A stretch of 64,000 nucleotides of DNA, from positions 197,458,816 to 197,522,815 of the forward strand of contig CP136066.1 of the NCBI GenBank assembly GCA_032622095.1, written 5' to 3'. A model generated the notes under the pieces. That model was not told the origin of the DNA. It worked only from the letters and a program-made list of their open reading frames with translations, and ran no database searches. Source of the stretch: Siphonodentalium dalli. Its lineage: Eukaryota; Mollusca; Scaphopoda; Gadilida; Siphonodentaliidae. The number at the start of each line of letters is the position of its first letter. Positions within the stretch are counted from its first letter, which is position 1. Positions 1 to 9,186 of this stretch are shown here, piece by piece. A program made the position numbers and the translations under genes.

Positions 1-125
1 AATTTTAAGTCAATAAGTACACCATATGAGGGAAGCAAGCCCCCAGTCACCCCTAATTCCCTTTGTATGACCATGAAACTTGAATACATCTGTGTATAAG
101 ATGTCCCTTTTATCAAATACTCCAG
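1..125 (+). repeat. Left fragment of ~196-bp satellite array
   Basis: The window opens inside a unit of the same tandem repeat that fills 6363-8650. It has the conserved stretches GAGGGAAGCAAGCCCCC, 'cctaattcccttt' and 'tcccttttatcaaatac'. The unit stops at about 125, where the terminal repeat of the 126-6362 element begins, and its missing half resumes at 6363. The array was therefore continuous before that element inserted. Confidence 0.85.
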
Positions 126-450
126 CAGTCAGATGCTCGTAGCCCGTTTATATATAATCATGGGTATATGCGAGAAATACACACTGAAACACACACTCCA
201 CAGTTTGGATCGATAAGCATTGCCCTGTGTATTTTGATGTTGCCTTTTTTGACAATCGGTCTTCCGTATCATTTCTAAAACACAATTATCGTCCAACTTG
301 CAGCACGACGTTACCGTGTGATTGCAACGGAAGCGTTTTCATTCAGAGCATGGTCAATATATTGCCGCCGGTGCAACGTATTCTCGGAGAGAAAACAAAT
401 AGGCCTATTTTTATAAGTCGCGATGGGCACCCCTGGTTGAGTCTGGGATA

Positions 451-1173
451 TTTGGCACTCGGGACTTGGCTAGAGGGTTTTTGTTGGGGTGGTCTCCACC
501 TTGGAATTTCCAACTGCCACGGGCCCACCCCATTGAACCACAAGTTTGCGTAATTCAATGTGCACCCCCCCCCCCCCCGGTGCTTTGATTTTCCCCAAAT
601 GTTCCCTCACATACTACTAGATGGTAGCCTATTCTAAATGGACCAATAGTCTTGTGGCCACTGGCCACCAGGGGGATGAAAAGGATGGTTCGGTCCAGTA
701 TGAGATTAAAAAATCCTAACATCTAGTGGTATAACGCCAGACAAATTTACACCCCGATTAATTTGTTCTTAAATTAATTAGAAAGTAACTACTGGCAAGG
801 GCACAGAACACACGGGTCGGCCCATGGTCAGGCCCGATGTGAGAACATTTCGATAATCTGAACATGAACATTAGACAATCCTAGCATCTAGACTGGCCTC
901 AAGCTTTCCAATTCGGTGAAATTTTTAACCTGACACTCACCCTTGAAAATTGCCATTTCAGTCCAATATTTTGCAAATAAAAGGGTAATATGCAAATGTT
1001 GGTCTAAAAACAACAAATTCGTCACTAAGAAATTGTTGGAAAGTCAAAACTACGGGAACAATTTCAACCTAATTTTGGTGTGAATTTTCCAATTAATGTT
1101 GCATTAGGTTGACTACAGTTTTGGGGGGGGGGGGGTAAGACCCCTGCATAACACCCCTGTCCCTGCTTGGCAC
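451..1173 (-). mobile_element. hAT-type non-autonomous element, copy C
   Basis: Element body is 459-1165, with diverged ends of the family CAGGGACGTGGC / GCCACGTCTCTG (here TCGGGACTTGGC and a partly deleted CACCCCTGTCCCTG end). The flanks are TTTGGCAC (451-458) and CTTGGCAC (1166-1173), a 7-of-8 match that fits the 8-bp target duplication of hAT transposons. Internal sequence (for example 'ggaatttccaactgc' near one end and the 'ccaatttaatgtt..' portion near the other) matches the copies at 32823-37452, 62259-63304 and 63660-64000. No coding capacity seen. A poly-C tract (near 560) and a poly-G tract (near 1125) lie inside. Confidence 0.75.
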
Positions 1174-1540
1174 ACCATGCTGAGAGCGCGGTCTTGTGTT
1201 CACTGGAGACGAGAAATTATCGATACTAAACTATGTTGCGTGGCACCCGGGGAGGAGTCAGGGGCTACATCCCCAACCCTGTCAGGGAAGGATAGCCACC
1301 CCCGTCGTTGAGATCTTCAATGGTCAACCCGGTAGCTAAAGCCCGTCCCCCTGTTTGGGGAATCCTGTAGCCCCTGCGTCGGGGATATCCTGGCACCACC
1401 CCTGTTTGAAATAATATAGAAATTGTAAAGGAGAAGACCACATATGGAGCATAAATCAGGGGGAAATGAGCTCTCATAACCACAAAACTACACTAAAGAT
1501 ATCACAATAAACCCAAATTGGATGCAGTCGCATATAGTAT
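1174..1540 (-). repeat. Body segment of the TIR element shared with the right-edge copy
   Basis: This stretch is the reverse complement of about 63330-63655, for example 'gggggaaatgagctctcataaccacaaaa' here against 'ttttgtggttacgagagctcatttccccc' there. It contains short tracts such as 'tcggggatatcctggcacc' repeated in variant form. It has no convincing coding frame. Its value is as an anchor: in the right copy this segment lies next to the 6005-6362 homologue, without the 4.4 kb found here in between. Confidence 0.8.
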
Positions 1541-1985
1541 ATACTAGCAGGGTTACCCGGCGTTGCCCGGGTTAAAGTGAGGTGAAACCCTTTGCATAAT
1601 GTGGATATTTGGTGGGAATAGAGGATACTCTTGCTCAAAGTGTTACACGTATTCTCATAAATTGTATATCCAACTAGCATCACAAAACATGATTCTTACA
1701 CATGGAATATATAAGTAGTGGCTCACCTTGTCGGATCGGAGCGATTGTCATTCTGTGTATCGCGATTAATCCGTCCCACTAATAAAGAAGTATTTATTTA
1801 TTTACAACTGCGGATTTCTGTTTTCATAGTTCCAGAATTTACTGGATATCCGCTGTGAACAGTCCGGTAGAAAAGCTGACACTTATATACATGAACCAGC
1901 ACTATGTGAATATGCCGGTGATATATAATTATGTCTATATCATATTGGTTGATACATCGCGATATTTTTTTTGGAAAATCGTTCT

Positions 1986-3086
1986 ATTTGTGTTACGCCG
2001 AGTTATGTAGTAACTGACGAGTTTTGTGGTAGCTCACGAGTTTTGTAGTAAAATCGACGAGTTATGTAGTAATTTGGGTTACGAGTTTTGTAGTAAAATA
2101 TCGACGAGTTTTGTAGTAAAAAACAAGCTAACGAGTTTTGTAGTAATACTCGTCGAGTTTTGTAGCAACAATTTTTAGTCAGTTTCAAAGGCGGGTTTGC
2201 ACTTAATAAAATCGTATATAGTAAATGCAATGTGTTTTTGTGTAAGTGTTTGTGTGGTGGACGTTAATGACGTTGTAGCTCAACTTGACGTTGGTCCCTC
2301 GTCACTGCTGCGTCGTTTCTCATCAGATCTGAGCCAAACTTCGTACCTAGAAGTACTATGGCCATGTTATTAACTTGAACCTGGCCCCCATTACGTCAGA
2401 CGCCGCGTCCTATTTCTTAATACCATGTTGTATTGGTGAAATAGAATAAACTATCTATCTTGGTGGAAAACCAAATGTGGTTCGTCATTTTTCTCTCAGT
2501 GCATAATGGATTCACGGCTTGTGCACTCTAAGAAATAAACGCAACCACATAAATAGCATGGCCACAACACGTCTATGTACCAAGTTTCGAACTGCTCTGC
2601 CGATAAACTGCGGAGGAGTGACGAGGGACCATCATCGAGTTGAGCTACAGCGTCATTAACGTCAGAACGCGACGTCTGGTGTAATGGGGACCAGGTCCAA
2701 GTTAATAACATGGCCATAGTACTTCTAGGTACGAAGTTTGGCGCAGATCTGCTGCGAAACGGCGCAGCAGTGACGAGGGACCAACATCAAGTTGAGTTAC
2801 AGTGTCATCAACGTCCACCACACAAACAATTACACAAAAAACATTGCATTTACTATATAAGATTTTATTAAACGCGCCTTTGAAACTGACTGAAAATTGT
2901 TGCTTGTTTTTTACTACAAAACTCGTCGATATTTTACTACAAAACTCGTAACCTGAAATTACTACATAACTCGTCGATTTTACTACAAAACTCGTGAGCT
3001 ACCACAAAACTCGTCGATTGTAACTACATAACTCGTGAGCTACCACAAAACTCGTCAGTTACTACATAACTCGGCGTAACAATTTG
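1986..3086. mobile_element. Palindromic MITE with internal CGAGTTTTGTAGTAA repeats
   Basis: The element is 1991-3081, starting TGTTACGCCGAGTTATG and ending in its complement, flanked by a perfect 5-bp duplication ATTTG (1986-1990 and 3082-3086). The arms are about 400 bp each. The outer ~190 bp of each arm is a tandem series of short units of the form CGAGTT(T/A)TGTAGTAA (eight or so, separated by 5-15 bp). The inner part includes 'gtgacgagggacca' segments that are also directly repeated at about 2568-2667 and 2711-2815. No protein is encoded. Terminal TG..CA and a 5-bp duplication do not identify a superfamily on their own. Confidence 0.8.
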
Positions 3087-4959
3087 AGAAAATATATATT
3101 TCGAAGAAAAACGTGATACCACCCCTGGTCAAATGGTCCTACTAATGTGTTATGATGCAGTTGTGTCCTGCTGAATTGCTATGATGCTGTTATGGCAAAC
3201 TGATGCTGTTAATAAAAAGTACCGTTATATTTTATTTTTTTAAATTCTTTTTCGCGGTTTTTCTGATAATCTGAACATATACAGGAAAAGCCATTATGAT
3301 TATCAAACATACACAAAATTAGTTATTGCGAAATATTTTTAGTACTGGTTGTATTAGTTGAAAATCGAAGCAAGATGGTTATTCGCATGCATTATTATGC
3401 CTTTCAAAAATTTATATGTTCTTGAATGTTACATATACACACTGATTTTTTTTCTCAAATCGCTCGGATTAGCCAAAACACCGCGAAAATTACAACTTTA
3501 GATAAAATAACGGCAACAATTTGCCCTACCCGCATCATTGCAATTCAGCATGACCACCATAATCATAGCATATTCGCAGGACCACTTGGCCTGGGGCGGA
3601 TACTGTCAACAACCCAATTTACAACTCATCGTAAATGCTGTATTACAGTCAAATGACAGTTTAAATCGGGAGTTTTGTTTTATGTAAACAAATAGAGTAT
3701 GCATGAGGTCGTAATTCATCTGTTTGGAGATTTCGCAACAATTCTTATTGTACTCCCTTATGAGGCATGACAGCTAAGTGTGCAAATAAAGCTCTGTTCG
3801 CGTAACTTATTCCAAAAAATGTAAAATCATTCGAATTTTTAATATAATATAACTGTCAATAATGATATATGTGTAAATTGGAAATTAAATAGCCTATCCT
3901 ATCAACGAGGTCCGAATTATTGTGCCCGTTGTTGTGTTGTGTATACGTTGTCAGATATTTGTTGAGATATACTCTTAACCCAGACTGCACCCGCGAGAAA
4001 GACGATGAGACTCAATACCGCGATATTTAAGTGGGGAACTACGTGAGTATGCCATGTATTTGAACAACGCATTGTACATGTACACAAGACTCTTAAAGTT
4101 ATGATTGTACCGTTTTATCTTTTCTTACACGTAAGGCAATCACACTAGGTGAACGTGAGAAATTATCAAGATTAACTATATTTATCACTATTAAGAAGAA
4201 CATGGGAAAATAGATGGACTTTGTTTTCATACAAATTATTCTGAAATATATAGGCCAGTACACTCTAATGGCATATTCCCATGAAGCTGCAAGAAAACAT
4301 CAGGCACAAATGTCCCCTGATATTGTATAGCTGAAAAGCTTGCAGTCCTGGGAATATGGCGGTTTTGATGGCGATGATTGAGCTCAACCATTACGCCCTC
4401 TATAGGGTGTATTCCGTTAGGCTGTTTTTTTTTTTGCCTGACAATGAAGCTAAGGGGAAAATATCATTTAATATATACATATTCACATTGTGCGTACCTG
4501 TTAGACTTTTTTCAGAATGTATTTATTAGCGGACGTAATTTCGCGGATGTCTCATTGATGCAGTATGTACTTTTTATGACCGCGTTAATTGTTTTCGATA
4601 TTCAGTGTGAACAATGGCTGGACCACTCATGAAGAGTTTATTGTGGTAATACAATGCAGAATATAGCAGATAACATTGTTGAATTATGTCTAAGTTGGAA
4701 TGTAGACTAAAGGTCGTGTTGCGAAGTATCGGGGGTGTATTTAATCCGATTAGTATATTTTTGGTCCGCATCTAGAGGCCTTTCTGGTGTGGTGAATGAG
4801 AAACATTCAGTGATAAACAATAGGTGTTGTAATAATTTGAAGGATTATATTTGTTGTAACGGAATTCTGAGGTGGTTCATTCATGAAACTTTGAAGGAAT
4901 TATGAATAATTAGTTTCCAATAATCGGAAGCCATGGATGCTCTCAACCATTTAGTTGTT

Positions 4960-5900
4960 TTAATAATTATATAATTAGGCGTATTTAAACCACACGATTA
5001 GAATCCTTGTATCCGGAGAAGACAATGTATCAATCTGGTGGAAATCGGCGCTAAACATAATGTTTATAAATGTTTGTGTCTCTCTCACCCTATGTGCACC
5101 CCTGATTCGAATGGCCCCACTTTTGACATATTTAAACCACATAATTAGACTCAAGATATATCTTGGAGATGATTATTTATAAGTTCGGTGCTAATAGGCG
5201 ACTAAACCATTTTTTATCAAATATATTGCCTACCCCACCCCTATACCATCTCTCACACAAACAGCGCCAATATGACGTCTTTAAATTACACGATTATATT
5301 CCTCGTATCATGGATAAGAAGGTGTATCAATTTGATGGAAATTGGCGCTAAAAATACACAATATAAATTTGGTGCTCCTCTCCCGTTCAGTGCACCCCTG
5401 ACTCGAACGCCACTTTTGGCAGCTTTCAGCCACACCATTAGACTCCTCATACCATGTGGATGATTTTGTATAAGTTTGTTGGCAATCGGCGACTAAACCA
5501 ATTCTTATCAAATTTAGTGCCGACCCCCCCCCCCCAATCTCTCAAACGACAACAATTTGGCGCCTTTAAATCAAACAATTAGATTATTTGTATCATGGAG
5601 AAGAATGTGTATCAATTTGGTGCAAATCGGCGCTAAAATTATTTTTATCAATTTTGGTGCCCCTCTCCCCTTTCGTGCATTCCTGACTCAAACGGCGCCT
5701 TGTTTGACGTATTTAAACCACACCATTATATTCGTAATATCATGGGGATTATTATATATAAGTTTGGTGGCAATCGGCAACAAAAAAATATTCTGCCCCT
5801 CCACCTTTTCTGCCACGGACAAAAACGGCGTCATTTTAGAAAATTCTAACCCGCACCATTATCTTTCTCGTAAAAAGTTACCCCTGTTAGACCCCTTTGG
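4960..5900 (+). repeat. Degenerate ~145-bp tandem repeat, 3' part of the dispersed element
   Basis: The phrase 'attagattcctcgtatcatgg' recurs in variant form near 4998, 5143, 5291, 5439, 5579 and 5724, a spacing of about 145 bp. Two unit types alternate: one continues 'agaagaatgtgtatcaattt' and the other 'gatgattatatataagtttg'. Short open frames across this region are translations of the repeat and have no recognisable domain. The same array forms the 3' part of copy 2. Confidence 0.7.
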
Positions 5901-6004
5901 TGCCATCTAGATGGTTCCCTGTGAATGTCTATAGAACACATACAGACAGGCAGACTGACAGACATTCGCAAATATAGATATATATATATGGTATAGTTAT
6001 GTTG

Positions 6005-6362
6005 GCCTCTCTATATCATATAAATGCTTTTTTCTAAAAACCCTTAAACCAACTCGACGGGCGATTTCCATGCGCTCCTGTTGCGCAAATTCTAGTATAA
6101 AAAGTGCGTCTATTTCAGACAAAGTTCAAACAGTAAATATGACCAGACAAGACATGGAAACCGCTAATCTCATTACCAATCTAACAACACCAGTCGAACA
6201 TGATTACCTTTCAAAGCAATAACACCGGGCACCAGGTTACGGACAACCACAAGCACACACACCATGGATAAATACACGGCCAAAAGAACGGCGTTTTTTG
6301 TGTACGGTTATATCTGGCATATACCCATGGTTATATATAAACGGGCTACGAGCATCTGACTG
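6005..6362 (-). repeat. 358-bp end segment of the TIR element, duplicated at the right edge
   Basis: Reverse complement of 61901-62258 over its full length, with scattered substitutions. Includes 'gcgcaacaggagcgcatgg' and 'gttgtcagattggtaat' in the other copy. No coding frame. It forms the end of the TIR element that borders the satellite. Confidence 0.85.
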
Positions 6363-8650
6363 CTGAGCTCCGGGTGGAGACACACCCCTAATTGCATTTT
6401 TATGACCATGGATCTTATATTTATATCTGCAGGAGATGACCCTTTATTCAAATACACCAGAGGTCCAGGGTGGGGACATACTTGCATGGGGCAGGGATGC
6501 TGATGACATGAAAATAGGGGTTTTTACCTAATTTTACCTAAATTTTCGAGTCCATTAGGACCACCACATGAGGGACGCAGGCCCCCTATAACCCCTAATT
6601 CCCTTTTTATGACCATGGATGTGGTATGTATATGTGGAGGGGATGCCCCTTTAATCAAATACCATAGAGCTGCAGGTGGATACACACTTGCATGAGGCAG
6701 GGATGCTGATGATTTGAAAATAGGGTTTTTTACCCAATTTTAAGTCAATAAGTACACCATGTGAGGGAAGCAAGCCCCCCAGGGACCCCTAATTCCCTTT
6801 TAATGACCATGGAACTTTTATATATCTGTGCAGAAGATGTCCCTTTTATCAAATACACTAGCGCTCCGGGTGGAGACACACATGCATGGGACATGTATGC
6901 TGATATGGATTAGGAAATATGTTTTTCTTCAATTTTCGAGTCTATATAGGACCACCACATGAGGGAAGCAGGCCCCCTGTAACCCCTAATTCCCTTTTTA
7001 TGACAATGGAACTTGTATGTATCTGTGCAGGAGATGCCCCTTTATTTAAATACACTAGAGCTCCAGGATGGAGACAAACTTGCATGGGGCAGGGATGCTG
7101 ATGACATGAAAATAGTGGTTGTTACACAATTTTAAGTCAATAAGTACACCATATCAGGGAAGCAAGCCCCCAGGGACCCCTAATTCCCCTTTTATGACCA
7201 TGGAACTTGTATATATCTGTGCAGGAGATGTCCCTTTTATGAAATACACTACAGCTCCAGTATGGAGACATACTTGCGTGGGGCAGGGATGCTGATGAAA
7301 TGAAAATAGGGGTTTTTACCCAATTGTAAGTCAATAAGTACACCATATGAGGGAAGCAAGCCCCCAGGGACCCCTAATTCCCTTTTTATGACCATGGAAC
7401 TTGTATATATCTGTGCAGGAGATATCCCTTTTATCAAATACACTAGAGCTCCGGGTGGAGACACATGCACATTCATGGGTCAGGTATGCTGATATGCATA
7501 AGGAAATATATTTTTTCTTAAATTTTCGAGTCCATTATAGGACCACCACATGAGGGACGCAGGCCCCCTATAACCCCTAATTCCCTTTTTATGACCATGG
7601 ATGTGGTATGTATCTGTGGAGGGGATGCCCCTTTAATCAAATACCATAGAGCTGTAGGTGGATACACACTTGCATGAGGCAGGGATGCTGATAGGGGTTT
7701 TTACCCAATTTTAAGTCAATAAGTACACCATATGAGGGAAACAAGCCCCCAGAGACCACTAATTCCCTTTTTATTACCATGGAACTTGTTTATATCTGTG
7801 CAGGAGGTGTCCCTTTTATCAAATACACTAGATCTCCGGGTGGAGACACGCATTCATGGAGCAGGGATGCTGATATGCATTAGGAAATATGTTTTTTCTT
7901 CAATTTCCATTTCTATATAGGACCACCACATGAGGGAGGCAGGCCCACTGTAACCCCTAATTCCCTTTTTTGACCATGAATATTGTATGTATCTGTGCAG
8001 GGGATCCCTTTAATCAAATACACTATAGGTCCATGGTGGAGACACACCCGCATGGGGCAGGGATGCTGATGAAATAAAAATAGTGGTTTTTACCCAATTT
8101 TAAGTCTATAAGTACACCATATGAGGGAAGCAAGCCCCCCCCCCCCCCCCCCAGGGAACTCTAATTCCCTTTTTATGACCATGCAAGTGATATAGTTCTG
8201 TGCAGAGGATGTCCCTTTACTAAAATATTCTCGAGCTCCGGGAGGCAGAAACCAATTATTGGGTCAGGGATGCAGATATACATATGCATGGAAATTTAGT
8301 TTTTTCTTCAATGTTCGCCTCTATATAGACCCACCATATGAGGGAGTAATCGCCCTGTAACCCGTATTTCCCATTTCATAACCATGAAAATGGTAACGAT
8401 CTGTGCAGGAGATGTCCCTTTAATAAAAATTACTACAGCTCCCAGTGGAGACACAAATTCATGGGGCCAGGGATGCTGATGATATTAAAATAGGGTTTTT
8501 CCCCCCAATTTCATGTCAATAAGTGCCCCATATGAGGGAAGCAAGCCCCCAGGGACCCCTAATTCCCTTTTTATAACCATGGGAATTTTGAAAATATTGT
8601 CATAGGGATGTTCCTTTGATAACAAATATTACTGGAGCTCCAAGATGGAG
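6363..8650 (+). repeat. ~196-bp satellite array with alternating unit types
   Basis: Units recur with the phrase 'gagggaagcaagccccc' or its variant near 6570, 6762, 6961, 7155, 7349, 7552, 7733, 7932, 8122, 8340 and 8533, a mean spacing of about 196 bp. Type A units read 'accaccacatgaggga..ggcccccTATAACCCC'; type B read 'tacaccatatgagggaagcaagcccccAGGGACCCC'. They alternate A-B except at 7155-7349, where two B units adjoin. This makes a higher-order repeat of about 390 bp with one A unit lost. The array decays near 8650. Open frames inside it are repeat translations. Confidence 0.9.
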
Positions 8651-9186
8651 CTGGATCCCAGTTGGCAAAGATAAGTGCACAGTACAAATGTTTATATTGA
8701 TTTAACATTTTAATTGTTCATAAATGGAATAATGTTATTGTTTTGTTTAAAAAAATACTTAATCAAAGGTCCACTTTTTAAATATTAAGAAAAGAACACG
8801 CAATGAGTTTTCAACAGCATAACACCATTTTGAATTGGCGGCTTAACGATACCGCCAGCTGATGCAATCACGGTATTTGCACCCAGTAACCTGTATGTTA
8901 CCGGATGTTTACATTACATTACTGAGGGAAGCGAGGGTTTGCTCCGGCCTGCAGCCTACCCCCTCTCACTTTTCATGCTTTTGTTTACATAACAATGGTC
9001 AAATATATGACAATAACATACTGTTTATGCGATATTTCTTATTTGTATACGGACAAAGTCTGTCTACATTTTGATGTTCTTTCTGTTTGTGGCGGTTTTT
9101 GACGGGTGGAAATATTTTCACAGGATACCCACCGCCAAGGCCAACCGTACCTTTAAAGTTCTCCTGATGTTATTTATAGTGACATG
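8651..9186. other. No recognisable feature
   Basis: AT-rich sequence between the satellite and the LINE. I see no family, no long frame and no repeat. The LINE-homologous frame only becomes recognisable from about 9187. Confidence 0.5.

Larger units (their letters stand above)
1541..5985 (+). mobile_element. Dispersed element beginning ATACTAGCAGGGTTACCC, copy 1
   Basis: It starts ATACTAGCAGGGTTACCCGG and ends 'acagacattcgcaaatatagat'. The same start and end occur at 33661 and about 37300, in the same orientation and similarly spaced. The insertion is supported by an empty site: the right-edge TIR copy has only 'ccatatatatac' at this point, while here the AT-rich target is duplicated on both sides. 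Near the left end both copies share 'agtggctcaccttgtc' and 'ttatttatttacaactgcg'; the last kilobase is a degenerate ~145-bp tandem repeat. Copy 1 additionally carries a 1.1-kb MITE. I do not recognise the class; no transposase or RT frame is visible. Confidence 0.7.
126..6362 (-). mobile_element. 6.2-kb terminal-inverted-repeat element (left copy), interrupting the satellite
   Basis: The two ends form an inverted repeat of about 46 bp starting CAGTCAGATGCTCGTAGCCC (126-171 against 6317-6362), with about one mismatch. Left flank 'tcaaatactccag' and right flank 'ctgagctccggg' together rebuild one ordinary satellite unit, so both borders are well placed; the flanking duplication is short (perhaps 3 bp CWG) and not certain. 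No transposase frame is visible. The interior holds a hAT-type element (459-1165), a shared body segment (1174-1540), a 4.4-kb dispersed element (1541-5985) and a 358-bp end segment (6005-6362). A second copy in inverted orientation starts at 61901 and runs off the window; relative to it this copy is on the minus strand. Superfamily not recognised. Non-autonomous in its present form. Confidence 0.75.

Noticed and set aside
5163-5910. Open frames with recurring NLVEIGAK / FGAPLPF words, also near 35.5-37.2 kb
   Set aside because: The words recur because the ~145-bp repeat is translated; frames are broken at every unit.
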